Origin: Chrysemys picta bellii
Lineage: Eukaryota > Chordata > Testudines > Emydidae
NCBI RefSeq assembly: GCF_011386835.1
Contig: NC_088798.1
Span: forward strand, 868,001 to 932,000
DNA: 64,000 nucleotides
Direction: 5' to 3'
A program made the position numbers and the translations under genes. Positions 32,941-45,230 of the stretch are shown here, piece after piece (position 1 is the stretch's first letter; every line of letters begins with the position of its first letter). The notes below the pieces were generated by a model. It searched no databases, was not told the DNA's origin, and worked only from the letters and a program-made list of their open reading frames with translations.

Positions 32941-34090
32941 AGTTTAAAAATCCTCTAATGAGGAAAAAAGCAGAGTTTTTACCCCTAAAATGGAGGAGCA
33001 GTGGGGAGACTGTGAAGTCTACTAGGGACTTCACTATTGCTATTGATTTTATAAGGAAGATGCTCATACTAAGATGATGGGCAGCAGTATAAAATTCTTC
33101 GATAGATAGGAGTGAAGTTCAAAATCTCCTCCTCCTTTCTAAATCAGCTTTGTCATCCCAGCTGGGGATACTTGTTTGAAAACTGAAGACCCACTCCTCC
33201 AGGCACTCTTGAAAATGGCCCCTCCATAGCCTGGGAATTCAAAGCTGGTGTATTTTGTAAAAGGGACGGAAAGGACTGAGGAAGGTGGGTAAACATGGAG
33301 AAGGAGGTTGTATATCCAAGGAGATTTGGTGGTTAAGGGAGACAGATCACGGAATGAAATGTAGAATCCAGTTTTGAGATTTCAAAACTGAATGATTCCT
33401 GTGGCACCAAGGGTCTACCGGGCTGTGAGGATGATCATGGGGAGGAGCCTGGGAGACCCTAGTCTTTCTGCCTGGTCTTTTCCGGAGTTGCTGCTGAGAG
33501 GAGAGGGAGCACCGGGGAATGAGGTCTTACACAGGCCTCCTTGTGGCTCTTCTTCACTGACCTAGGGCCTCCATATGGAAAGGGAGAGGGCAGGTTGTTG
33601 GTCTCACCGTCAAAGGCAGCCTTGCTAGATCTGGGGAAGAGAGATTTGCCGGGCAGGCCTTAGAAAAAAACCCCTTCTGCCATTAATTTCTCGATTTATT
33701 GTGCCCAAATCTTTAAGAGGCTCTGGATACATATTTAAACTTTCAGTAAATATACAGTACCTTCAAAATGAGCTGTTTGAATATGCAGTATTCATTGTGG
33801 ATCTCTCTAATCCACAGTATAAGGAAAAATAAATCAACAACCTTGTAAATTGCTAGAAGGAGTTGACTGACACAGTGTCTGTCGAATACCAGGCACAGGG
33901 CTTACTTGACTGGCATCAAGAAAGCCGGGGGACTAGAGGTGATGCCAGAATTACTCTGGTGCAACCTTCTTGCCAATCTCCCCCCCCCCCCCCCCAAAAA
34001 CAGAAGATTGGACACTGGTCAGCAGTAAGATTGTCAATGTGCAGAGATGGTTTCCCATTTACTAGGGAGCGACTATCGCGCAGTTATCTT
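32941..34090. other. Unassigned non-coding stretch
   Basis: No gene is recognisable. The stretch contains a 16-C homopolymer at 33980-33995. Confidence 0.5.
33980..33995. repeat. (C)n homopolymer
   Basis: Sixteen consecutive C followed by five A. Length is likely to be polymorphic or a sequencing artefact. Confidence 0.85.
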
Positions 34091-35145
34091 CAGAGGTGAA
34101 AGCAGTCCGGTCCGGTGTACCAGCAAGAGCCAGTATGGCGTACTGGCCCGGCTTCCCCAGGCCAGCGATTTAAAGGGTCTGGGGCTCCCGGCAGTGGCCA
34201 GAGCCCCGGGCCCTTTAAATTGCGCCCGAGCCCCACTGCTGGAGCCCTTGGGTAGCGGCGGCAGGGCTGCGGTGTTGATTTAAAGGGCTGGGGCTCCAGC
34301 CGCACTACTGGAGCAGAGCCCCGGGCCCTTTAAATCGCCGCTGGAGCCCTGAAGGCTCCTGGCTGCCGCCGCTACCCTGGGGCTCTGACAGAGATTTAAA
34401 GGGCCCAGACAGTAGTGATGGCCGGAGGCCCAGGCTCTGTAAATCGCCCCGGGGCTCCCAGCCGCCGCTGCAGCCGGTAGCTCTGGCGGTGATTTAAAGA
34501 GCCCCGGGCTCCGGCCACGCTACCGCAGCAGAGCCCCGGGCCCTTTAAATCGCCGATGGAGCCCCGGAGGCTCCCGGCTGCCACTGTTACCCCGGGGCTC
34601 GGGGCTCTGGCAGAGATTTAAAGGGCCTGGGGCTCCACTGCGGTAGCGGTGCCTGGAGACCCTGGCCCTTTATATCGCCGCCAGAGCCCAGCTGCTGCTA
34701 CCCCAGGGCTTCGGCAGTGGGGCTTGGGTGGCGATTTAAAAGGCCCGGGACTCCAGCTGCCACAACCGCCCCAGACCCTTTAAATCTCCGCCTGAGCCCT
34801 GGGGTTGTGGCGGCAGCCGTGAGCCCCCGGGGGTCTGTCAGTGATTTAAAGGGCCCAGGGTTCCACTGTGGTAGTGGCAGCTGGAGCCCTGGGCCCTTTA
34901 AATCGCCCCTGGGGCTCCCAACTACCTCTGCAGCTGGTAGCTCTGGTGGTGATTTAAAGAGCCCAGGGCTCCCAGTCGCTGCTACTGCAGCCGGAGCCCT
35001 GGGCCCTTGAAATCTTGATTTAAAGGGCCCGGGGGTTTAAGGGACCGTGTCTTCCGGTTGAGGCCACGCCCCTTCTGGTTGAGGTCACGCCCCCTGCCCA
35101 GGACTCCGGCGTACCGGTAAGTCCTTTAAGTTACTTTCACCACTG
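34091..35145. mobile_element. hAT-like element carrying an alternating inverted-repeat array
   Basis: The termini CAGAGGTGAAAG and CTTTCACCACTG are inverted repeats. The flanks GTTATCTT (34083-34090) and GTTATTTT (35146-35153) form an 8-bp duplication with one mismatch. Inside, GATTTAAAGGG-type boxes start near 34167, 34277, 34393, 34491, 34615, 34733, 34843, 34951 and 35017. Most are followed 40-60 bp later by the complementary CCCTTTAAATC-type box. The spacing of about 100-120 bp makes a tandem array of potential hairpins in GC-rich DNA. No transposase frame exists; ORFs here are phantom. Confidence 0.85.
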
Positions 35146-35204
35146 GTTATTTTAGACCTAAATTATGAAAGGCTTTATGAGGAGGATCTTATATGCATCA
35201 GTCA

Positions 35205-35302
35205 GAAGTTATGGGCTTGATGTAGGAATTCAATGGCCTGTGTTATGCAGGAGATCAGACTGGATGATCATAGAATGGTCCCCTCCTGCCTTAAAATGTA
35301 TG
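35205..35302 (+). mobile_element. CR1-type 3' UTR fragment
   Basis: The sequence 'gttatgggcttgatgtagga', then 'ggcctgtgttatgcaggaga' and 'cagactggatgatcatagaa', follows the 3' end of an older CR1 subfamily on the plus strand. Confidence 0.75.
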
Positions 35303-36467
35303 GAACCAGTGCGGATCACAGAAGGTAGATCTACTGATCCCTTCCCCATCTACTGTGGAGCAACACAAATGTCATGTTTCCTCTGGTGGCTCAACTGCAA
35401 CACTTAACTAATAAATCTTATTTGCAGAGCAGGGCTGATATAATTGAAACTGGAGGTTGTTTGGTATGATCAGGTGCTACGCACGTTTTTTGTTAAAAGA
35501 GGCTGGATTCCTGTTTCATTTGAAACACGGAAAAAATATTGGACAAATGAAGGAGAATTAAATCAGTCTGGAGAAGGGATACTTATTGTCAAGCTTCTGA
35601 GATGGTATTGCTTATATTGAGCAGTAAAGTCAACAAATAAAAAACCCAACTAACGATTTGCCGCAGCATCCTGTTTAATCTAAAGCTAATTCATCGAAAT
35701 CGAGGGGCACGGAGTACTCTACTGAAGTAGCTCGGGCTCTGTGTTGGCCGTTAGTTGCCCTTTTTGCAAGTGACAGGAATTTTCCAGCAGCACCTAGTCA
35801 GTGAGGCATGTAGAATCTGCAGCAGCTCAGCAGTATGTACATTTAATAGCTCAGTGGGTGAGTCCGGTAGTTATAAAATGTACCGACCTTACGGACAGAC
35901 AAAAGATTATTTTACTTTTTAACTCTGAACAAAAAAGTTAACTTCCTTTCAGTGTGAAATCTAAACACTGATCGGACATATAACGTATACATTCACATAG
36001 TTCTTGGATGAGTAGATCTCACTTCATTTTCTCTGTTGAGAGTCAGAGGGAATCTATTCTAGCAGAACCTGTGACATCATCCACTTTGCAGACAGTTGTG
36101 AGACTGCAAAATAAAATACCAAGCTGATTCCAGTAGTTTGGGGCTGGGCTTTGTGCTGAGTAGGAGTAAAACAAAACCAGCTTTAGGAGGGGTGGTTTCT
36201 GTGCTTCTCCAGAGGAGCTGTTGGGAAGTCTAAATTATAGATTTTCTGAAGGCTATTTGATCAAGGGCGACTAAAAGTATGTGGGTGGGGGTGTTACTGG
36301 CAGAGCAATTGTTGGAACTCTCAGATGGTTATTTAAAAAATTTAAAGTTTCCATTAGCTGATGAAGCAGTACCAGTGGGAGGTCTGTAAAGTCTGTTCAG
36401 CATCAGTGCAGGAAAGCAGATTGCCCATCTCAGGGAGAAAATACTGGGTACTAACAGGCTCTTTTAG
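35303..36467. other. Unassigned non-coding stretch
   Basis: No gene or named repeat recognised. Confidence 0.5.
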
Positions 36468-36700
36468 CAGAGAGAGGCAGAACAGGAAGCAATGGCTGGA
36501 ATCTGAAGCCAGACAAATTCAAATTAGAAACCAGGGGCACATTTCTAACAGGGCGGGTGATTAACCCCTAGAACAAACTCCCAAAGGAAGTGGTGGATTC
36601 TTCATCTCATGAAGTGATCAAATCATGACTGGCGCCTTTCTGGAAGATGCTTTAGTCAAACACAAGCTATTGGGCTCAATGCAACAATAAGTGGGCGACA
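36468..36700 (+). mobile_element. Old CR1 fragment, plus strand
   Basis: The translation includes RKQWLESEARQIQIRNQGHISNRAG, similar to the C-terminal ORF2 segment of the plus-strand copy at 62838 (which has 'ccaatggctggaatttgaag'). It continues with 'aagtggtggattcttcatct', the ORF2 end region. Confidence 0.7.
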
Positions 36701-36952
36701 CTTAGTGGCCTCAAACTCAGTTAATCTGAGTCTGAGAAACTGGCTCACTAAATGCAGATATTTTCAATAGTATTGGTCCCAGCATCACAGGAGCGCCACT
36801 ATGGACCATCAGATTATTGAGTCTGAGCTCCTGTAGATCACAGGTCACTAACACTACCCAGTCAACCCTACACCAAGTCTAACAGCCAAAATTAGACCAA
36901 AAAATTAAAGCCCACCAGAGTCTAAACTACTATGTCCACAGGTGGCGAATCA

Positions 36953-38262
36953 TAGAAGATCAGGGTTGGAAGGGACCTCAGGAGGTCATCTAGTCTAACC
37001 CCCTGCTCAAAGCAGGACCAACCCCAACTAAATCATCCCAGCCGGGGCATTGTCAAGCCAGGCCTTAAAAACCTCCAAGGAAGGAGATTCCACCACCTCC
37101 CTAGGGAACCAATTCCAGTGCTTCACCACCCTCCTAGTGAAATAGTGTTTCCTAATATCCAACCTAGACCTCCCCCACTGCAACTTGAGACCATTGCTTC
37201 TTGTTCTGTCATCTGCCACCACTGAGAACAGCCTAGCTCCATCCTCTTTGGAACCCCCTTCAGATAGTTGAAGGCTGCTATCAAATCCCCCCTCATTCTT
37301 CTCTTCTGGAGACTAAAGAATCCCAGTTCCCTCAGCCTCTCCTCATAAGTCATGTGCTCCAGACCCCTAATCATTTTTGTTGCCCTCCGCTGGACTCTTT
37401 CCAATTTTTCCACATCCTTCTTGTAGTGTGGGGACCAAAACTGGACACAGTATTCCAGATGAGGCCTCACCAATGTCGAATAAAGGGGAACGATCACGTT
37501 CCTCGATCTGCTGGCAATGCCCCTACTTATACAGCCCAAAATGCCGTTAGCCTTCTTGGCAACAAGAGCACACTGTTGACTCATATCCAGCTTCTCGTCC
37601 ACTGTGACCCCTAGGTCCTTTTCTGCAGAACTGCTACCTAGCCATTCGGTCCCTAGTCTGTAGCAGTGCATGGGATTCTTCCGTCCTAAGTGCAGGACTC
37701 TGCACTTGTCCTTGTTGAACCTCATCAGGTTTTTTTCGGCCTAATCCTCTAATTTGTCTAGGTCCCTCTGTATCCGATCCCTACCCTCTAGTGTATCTAC
37801 CACGCCTCCTAGTTTAGTGTCATCTGCAAACTTGCTGAGAGTGCAGTCCACACCATCCTCCAGATCATTAATAAAGATATTAAACAAAACCGGCCCCAGG
37901 ACTGACCCTTGGGGCACTCCGCTTGAAACCGGCTGCCAACTAGACATGGAACCATTGATCGATACCCGTTGAGTCCGACAATCTAACCAGCTTTCTATCC
38001 ACCTTACAGTCCATTCATCCAGCCCATACTTCTTTAACTTGGCGGCAAGAATACTATGGGAGACCGTATCAAAAGCTTTGCTAAAGTCAAGGAATAACAC
38101 GCCCACTGCTTTCCCCTCATCCACAGAGCCAGTTATCTCATCATAGAAGGCAATTAGGTTAGTCAGGTACGACTTCCCCTTCGTGAATCCATGCTGACTG
38201 TTCCTGATCACTTTCCTCTCCTCTAAATGTTTCATAATTGATTCCTTGAGGACCTGCTCCAT
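36953..38262 (-). mobile_element. CR1 LINE, minus strand, relatively young
   Basis: The 3' end begins at 'atcatagaagatcagggttg' and the 3' UTR is short. ORF2 from 38262 down to 37123 stays in one frame, broken only by one TAG at about 37738-37743, where the family has tryptophan ([22 protein letters not shown]). A frameshift near 37220 moves the last part into another frame ending LDNAPAGMI. The catalytic FADD box is intact. Homology stops sharply at about 38262. Confidence 0.93.
37123..38262 (-). pseudogene. CR1 ORF2 RT, single in-frame stop
   Basis: About 380 codons run in one frame. They include [44 protein letters not shown] and [10 protein letters not shown], then past a TAG codon [33 protein letters not shown] and [14 protein letters not shown]. 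The stop is explained by TGG to TAG. The endonuclease half is absent, so the copy is dead on arrival by truncation. The 200-codon and 173-codon pieces should be read as one relic. Confidence 0.9.
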
Positions 38263-38556
38263 GACTCCAGTTCCCTCAGCCTCTCCTTGTAAGTCCCCTG
38301 ATCATTTTCATTGCTCTCCGCTGGATTCTCTCCAATTTGTCCACATCCCTTCTGTAGTGGGGGGACCAAAACTGGATGCGATATTCCAGGTGTGGCCTCA
38401 CCAGTACCAAATACAGGGGAATAATCACTTCCCTCGATCTGCTGGCAATGCTCCTACTAATGCAGACCAATATGCCGTTGGCCTGCTTGGCAACAAGGGC
38501 ACACTGCTGACTCATATCCAGCTTCTCATCCACTGTAATCCCCAGGTCCTCTTCTG
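38263..38556 (-). mobile_element. Second CR1 fragment abutting the first
   Basis: This segment repeats the region equivalent to 37321-37620 of the neighbouring copy ([55 protein letters not shown]), in the same orientation but with differences. It lacks both a 3' UTR and the RT core. The junction lies within 'ctccatgactccagttccct'. Confidence 0.87.
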
Positions 38557-38636
38557 CCTTTTCTCAACACAGGGCTGGGGTTTCCGTATTGACATTTGCA
38601 GGTGACTAGCTGAAGCGTGGAAGCATGAGATTTTTA

Positions 38637-38835
38637 GGAACATAAGACAAAGAACCAGAAGAGACCTCTAAAGCAGTTGAGCCTAGCCAAGCCCCCACTA
38701 TCCCTGGCAACCCTATGATATAATCCTACTCATAAGTGTCTTAAACTCTTTCTTAAAACTAATAAGGATGTTTGCCCCACCACATCTATTGGGAGGCTGT
38801 TTCAGAACCTCGCTCTGTTGGTTAGAAACTTGCAA
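38637..38835 (-). mobile_element. Old CR1-type 3' end
   Basis: It starts 'ggaacataagacaaagaacc', then 'ccctggcaaccctatgatat' and 'gggaggctgtttcagaacct', which follow the 3' UTR layout of older CR1 subfamilies on the complementary strand. Confidence 0.65.
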
Positions 38836-40024
38836 GGTTTGTACATTTTAAAAACAAGCAAACCCTAAGCATTGATTTTCATTTGAGCATATTCAGCTGA
38901 GTTTGACCAAATGATTTCTCCTAAGATGCAGATATATTTTGCATCAGTAAGTTTTAGAGCATTGTCTGATATTTCTAAAGAAGATAGTAATGTTGGTAAT
39001 GAAAATCTTGCTGTCCTGCGTTCAGTGTGCGATTTGTTTCTCTCTAAGGTATCCTTGTTTCTATTTAGTATTCTATGTATCATGCTGAGACCTGGGTCTG
39101 GTTTAATCAGTTTGGTTCTGATTGCTTCCTTGTATCCTTGGATCACATCTTGAATTCAGTGTTTTGCATTACAAATCTGCTCTCTTGAGATGGGCAGACT
39201 ATACAGCTCCATCTGCCGTGTCTAGTTTTAGCCTTTTTTCAATGCGTTCTGCTAAAGGGTGAAATATGCACCCCCCTACCCCACCCCCCAAGACTCCAGC
39301 TAATGTGTCAATATACAATTAAAAATGAATGCTGACCAGATACTGGACTGCAGCCTGGTAAAACTATTGCAAGGCACAAAAGATAGGCGGTGTTAACTTT
39401 TACTTTGGGTACGGATCACATGTCTGGAGTCATGTGATCTGCTTTTACTTTGAATACTGAAATGCATCCTGCAGGCTAGACTGTTCCACTTGTGTGTCTA
39501 ATTTTAAATGCCCGTGAAGATACAAGGAAGGTGGATTACTCAAAGGAATATCATTTGAGCTCTTTTGATCTTTGGGATTTGGCTAGTAATATTTCTGAAA
39601 TGATTATTTCTCATTATTACTATTACATAAAGGAGTTTATTCTAAAAGCACTATGTGAAAATGCTAATAAAGACTCTGATACCGTGATCAGAGCTTAAGT
39701 AGATGACTGTTATATTAAATATCAATTTTTTTTACCTCAGCAAGTTTTGTGCTGGAATTGTTTTTTAAAAAGGTGTGTTTATTTTTGTACTCTTTCATCT
39801 TAACAATGGCTGATCCATTTTTGCTTCAATTTTCACCAAAAAAATCACCAGCTGACTATTGACTCAGCCAGAAAAATGACAGTTTTGGGGAAGTTTTAAG
39901 GAGTGAAAACAAGTTAGACTAGAAAATATTTAGAAACTGAAATAATCTCCGACATCACTTCTAAAACCCCAGTAACTAGAATTATACCAAGAACCTTCTC
40001 ATATCTTCAAGATAACAGTAATAA
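38836..40024. other. Unassigned non-coding stretch
   Basis: AT-rich, no gene recognised. Confidence 0.5.
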
Positions 40025-40123
40025 TACTTGACAGCTTTATAGTGTTTTTCATGGTCAGAGCACTTAAATTGATTCTCACAAAAGTTCTGAATAAGTATTA
40101 TCCCTATTTCCCTGATGGGGAGC

Positions 40124-40459
40124 TGTGATGGGGTGTCCACCCCACACAAGGCCTGAATATGTAAAACAGGCCAATTAACCCTGTAACAGGCTGCACATGG
40201 AGGAGAGTCAGAGCTGATCAGGTCTCACTGATAATGAAGCCCAGCTGAGCTGGTATAAAACCAGAGGTGAAGAGCAAGAAGGGGCTGTGGGAAGGAACAC
40301 TGCCATCATTCCCTAGAGAGTAGGGGAGTTGCGAAGAGAAAAGGGAGAATCCTGGGGGGAGTAAACCCTGGGATCCTGCCTGGGGAATACTGACTCCGGC
40401 AATACTGACCCTGGGGTAGGGGAGGTTAGCGGCAGGGAGCAGAGCAAGCTCCAATGGTT

Positions 40460-40497
<38 letters not shown>

Positions 40498-40901
40498 TAC
40501 GTAGGAAAGGCAGGAAAGAGCCCAGGGAATTGGTAGCAAGGTTGGAGCTTGAACAGACCTTGGTTGCTGGACATAAGGTCCCTGGGCTGGAACCTGGAGT
40601 ACTGGGTGGGCCCAGGTTCCCCTACCAGCCATCAGAGCACTGGCACAGTCTGGGCAGTGAACCAGAAGACTGCCTGAGGTGGATTGTCCAGTGGTACTTG
40701 GTAACCTTGGAAAGGGAAAACTATACTGACCTGGCTGGAGGGCCAAGCCATAAAGAAGGAGTAACATGAATCCAGAGATTGCGGGGAGGAGGGAACCATG
40801 GGGAAAGCAACTGAAGGAGGGGGCCTGAGAATGGTTGAGAGCTAATCCCCAAATGAGCCACCAGGAGGCACTCCCCGCAGTGAATAGTAAATCTTGTGAC
40901 A
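40124..40901 (+). mobile_element. LTR-like element (778 bp) inside the MIR
   Basis: The insert begins TGTGATGGGGTG and ends TTGTGACA, so it has TG...CA ends. The flanks read GGAGC (40119-40123) and GGAGT (40902-40906), a 4-5 bp duplication. A TATA-like box 'ggtataaaac' lies near 40252. A (GT)n run is embedded. No gag/pol sequence adjoins it, so a solo LTR of an old retrovirus-like or other LTR element is likely. Orientation is tentative. Confidence 0.65.
40463..40493. repeat. (TG)n microsatellite
   Basis: An uninterrupted run of about 15 TG units inside the LTR-like element. It makes the His-Thr repeat ORF on the other strand an artefact. Confidence 0.92.
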
Positions 40902-42661
40902 GGAGTGTCATGCAAAGAAGTGAAGACCTTGCCAAGATCATGGGAAGAGTCCGTTTCAGAGTTGGATTAGCGCTTTGGGCTACATGATCTCTGGAACCAT
41001 ACTGAAAGCACAGCTCTGTGCCACTCTTCCTTCTCCCTCTCTATCTTAATGCACAGAAGTGCAGTACAGCTTTGAAGAACTGATACTTTCTCTCTTCCTG
41101 GCATCCTTCAAGTGTTAATGAGGGGTGACCCTCAAGATGTGTGGCAGGACACTTGTATACTTTGGAGGTAAAAGGACATAAAAATCTAAGTGGAAATCAG
41201 CCGAAGATGAAATATTGTAGGTTGTGGCAGGTTCTCCTGTTCGTGATTGAAATTTGAAATGTGATATTTATACTAAGTTCTTTAGAAACAAAACTTTAGA
41301 GTATTTTCAATGAAGTCAAATAGCCAGGAGACATTTGTAAAGTAAGGGTCTGAAGAGCAGCATTTATCTTGGTTTGTGGCACTTGCAAATCAAAAGGAAG
41401 GTGAAAATACCTCTGAACATTCTTTGGCTTCAGGAAAACCTCATTCCAGGGTTTTCTATTTATGACACTGTCTCATAGGGCACGAAGAATTCACCAGCAC
41501 TGGGAAATCTAATTTAGAGATGCCACAGAGTACAAGAATTCTTTTTAAAGTGGCATAAGACTTGAGAGCTCCTGAAGGACATTTTAAATACAATAGATGG
41601 ATTTGTTCCATCAACTTTAAAATGTACAGTTGCCTTAGTAGATGCAATGTATTTGGCAACTGAAACTCAGAACTTGAACAATATAGATTAAAATGAGGGT
41701 CTTGCTGTTGAGAGATGAATCAGAAATGTGGATTTAGATTAAAACTATTTCCACATCCAACCTGCATTTTATACTGTGGCTGCCACTAAAACAGCAGCAT
41801 CCGACCATAGTATCTGATACTGGTATCGGAGGTACCACAATTTTTCTTAGCGACAATTATTTCCCACTCTGTATGTAAGTATATGGTATCTTTTTAATGG
41901 TGACCTCTACACCTGATGGGAGTTGCCTTTTTATTATGTGAGCCTTAAGAATGACGTGCTACGTAAACTGGCCGCAGCGTTTTTATGAAATGTATAGTTA
42001 GTCATCTTCAGCATAGTCACTTTGAAGCCAAATTTAGTTCAGAGCTGGAAAGCTAAGTAAATCAAATATGTGAGTGAGCAATGGTGAAGCAGCCTAAAAA
42101 TGTTTGGCTGAGAGACTGGAAGAGTGGCCAGTCGGTCTCTTCTGTGGGGCACTATTTAATTCATGGCAGTGGGGATGGGCTGAGAAATTGAGCTTCTGTG
42201 ACAGAGATGTAGGTTAGATTAAACAAAACATTTAACCATTAGTTTCATTTTTAGTGTTGAGATATTTCATATAAGCACTAGGACTCATTTGATAGTTTTA
42301 TTAGAAAGGTTATTGCCTGTAAAAGGTATAAAAGCCTAGGCAATAGAAAAATATTTATTATGGTTACAACTGGTATTTCCCCTTAGTGGCCTGATGGAAT
42401 AGGCCTTTACCTTGACCTACCACTACTACTAACCTTAAACTGTTTAGAACATTTCCAATAAAAATATGAATCTTTCATGAAATTGGATATAGATTTTTAT
42501 ATGGATGCCTGATGTTAAAATAGATGGAATGAATTTTGTTAGCATTTGTATTCATAAAAATACATTTTCAGAGATTGTAAAAGATGAGATGCAAACTGTT
42601 ACAGGTTTATGGTATTATTTGGGGAGGGGAAGTGCCTACTTCTCCATTTCTAGAAAGTCTA

Positions 42662-42724
42662 ATACTAAAAGCTTGTGGTTTTTGAATTATTGCTAAGACT
42701 GCGCTGCCTTCCTCCCACTTCTGA
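42662..42724 (+). repeat. Copy 1 of a local direct repeat
   Basis: It starts 'atactaaaagcttgtggttt' and ends 'cctcccacttctga', matching 45231-45301 apart from an 8-bp difference and a few substitutions. Confidence 0.8.
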
Positions 42725-45230
42725 CGTGATGTTTTTAATGAATGTTTTTATTTTGAATCATTCCAGTTTTACAATTATGGCCTTAAGTGACCATTCTGGA
42801 TAAAGCAAATCTATTTTGGTTACATCATCAGGCCATTTATTGTCTGCACAACTGATAATCATTCTTTGATTTGTGCCATTAGAATAAAGCTCAGGCCACA
42901 AGTGGTAGCAATACAATATTCTCTGAAGTTGATGTTTTGTTATTTGTTCCTGGTGCTATTGGCTTGGGTGCATTTAGAAATAGCTTTAGTTTATTTCTGA
43001 AACCTAGAGTTACACGCCTCCAACTAATTAAACTTCTGTTTTCTCAGTGCTTTGACTCCAGGTGTGGAGGCAACAGACTCACTTCTTCGGTTGGATTGGG
43101 AGAAGCTTAGCTGTCAAGCAGACTGGCTTCTCCCAGCTCCTCCTTGCTCATCACTACCAAGCACTTCATTTGATTAAACCAAGGAAAGCACAGCTGAAAA
43201 CATCAGTCCTGTGGTTTCTGGGGATGCAGCATCCACCATTTGTGAGGCCCCTTGTCTCGTAGTTTCATGCTTTTTTTCTTTGTTTTCCTGTTGAAGATTA
43301 ATGCAACGGAATCGCTTTTCATAGCGTGGAGGTACACATGCTTGTTGTTGCTGCATTCACTGCACCTGCTGGTTTGCCGTGCTCTGAAGTTGCTTGAACT
43401 GGCACCTCTGGCATTGTTCTGTTAGGATCTACTTGGAGTATTCAGCAGCAGCAAGATGGAGAACATTAGGATCTTCTTGTTAGTGTGAATTGATGAATAT
43501 GGGTAAACTGTGCTGCATTAGCTGAATGAATGGCATGTCATTTTATTCCTAACTTTTTAAATGACAGGTGAAAAGCTTCAGCTAATGTGTCTTTAATAAT
43601 TAATTGGTGTGTACAGGCGCATCTTAGAGCCATTTTCATTTTATATGGTATGATAGACCTGTGATTGATTAATCCTGCTTGTAAAGTTGTAATAGACTTA
43701 ATGGGAGGAAAGCCTGTACTTTTCTTGTCATTGACCAAATAATAATGAATTGGCTAAGAGACAGTCAGCTATAGTTGAAGCTTATTTATTTAACAAAAAT
43801 GTATACATTATATAAAAACATGTAGATTTTGATTATATCCCTCTTCCCCAGTTTCCTATGCTGCTTGTATTCTTAGATTGGACTGACTTTTGTGAGCACT
43901 ATTGGAATACAAGTAATTTATTGTTGCAAAGATGAAGTAAAATAGATCTAACTAGTTAGTTCTCTCCTCTGCTTGCTTACAGATTTAAACTACCAGGTGT
44001 GAAATCTAGATCCAGATTGCAAGCAATGTACTTGGAATCCATCTGTGATGCAAACTCCAACTTTTCCCAGGAGCTTCTTGCAGTAACGAACACTAGGGAA
44101 TATGAAAAAGGGGCTGAGGTGGAGGGGAAATGGAAATATAAGAGGCTGAACTTAAGGAGTTATAGAGCAGGGTCTATTGACAGTTAAATTATATGTAAGC
44201 TTTATAACTTTATTTATTGTCTGGAACATGATGAGGAAGAGGTACCCTATGAGCAAGTGCTTATATAATCCATCATAAAGTCTACAGCAAGCTTGATTGG
44301 AGGCCTTTATTGGATTTAACATGAAAATAAATAATAGGATAGTGGCCCCATGATTGTTTATTTTGATATTAATTTTTACGTGTAGAAACTGTTTTCCTCT
44401 GTTTAAAATATGAGTGACAGGAGTTGTATCTTCTACTTCTGGATCTTGCTTGATACTGTTTCATACACCATATGTAATCTATAGAATGTGTATATGTTGT
44501 CCTGAAATGTGTGTGTTCTGCTGAAAAAATAGTACGAGAGGAATGTTCAAAAGTGTACTTTAAATCAGTACCTCATTGTTCTTGTAAAGGGTGAGTGTGT
44601 CCTGCAGATAGTGTAAGGAAGCCTGTGATGTATTTTACCACATTAGTGATCATGGTGTCAGATATTAACATATAGCCATCCTGTAGCTTTGTGCAGCATC
44701 ACTATTATATGAAAGACTGTAATGGCATGCAGTACCTATTCCATCTATTAAGAGTTCCTGGGGGAGAAAAGCAATAAAGTAATGCAGTAAAAAATGTCCC
44801 AGTTGTCCCTGCTATAAAATGCTGTTGGGCCTTCTGGCTGAATGTAGTGAGCAAAGAATGGGGCTGCCCAGCTGTCAGCAGTCATTTAGTAATGAAATAC
44901 CACACAGTCATTCAATAATTCTCTCTCCCCCTCTCTCCTTCCTCAGCACTTTGCTGTTAAGCTCACTGAAGAGAAGAGTCCATGAAATCAATTAACAGAT
45001 CTGCCTGTTTCATGCTGGGTGGAATTAGTTGCATGGAGAAATTTCACTCTATTTCAGTATTTGGTGAATTGTGAGACCAATTAGTCACCTTAAACCTTCA
45101 AGAAGAGGCTTGTAAAAATAGCACAGCTAATTTGGCATATAGACATCAATAACTTTACCAGTAGTGTATGAGCTGGCCTAGTTCGTAATGTTAGCCATTT
45201 AAAACCTCAGTCTGCCCAGTTTTTAATAGG

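Larger units (their letters stand above)
40025..40970 (-). repeat. MIR-like SINE split by an LTR-like insertion
   Basis: The left part (40025-40123, 'actttatagtgtttttcatgg'-like start, then 'tattatccctatttccctga') and the right part (40902-40970, 'catgcaaagaagtgaagacc', 'ttgccaagatcatgg') are consecutive pieces of one MIR complement. Joining them across the 778-bp insertion gives continuous homology. Confidence 0.72.

Noticed and set aside
40426..40941. 171-codon minus-strand ORF with a His-Thr run
   Set aside because: Reads through a (TG)n microsatellite inside an LTR-like element; no retroviral domain is seen.
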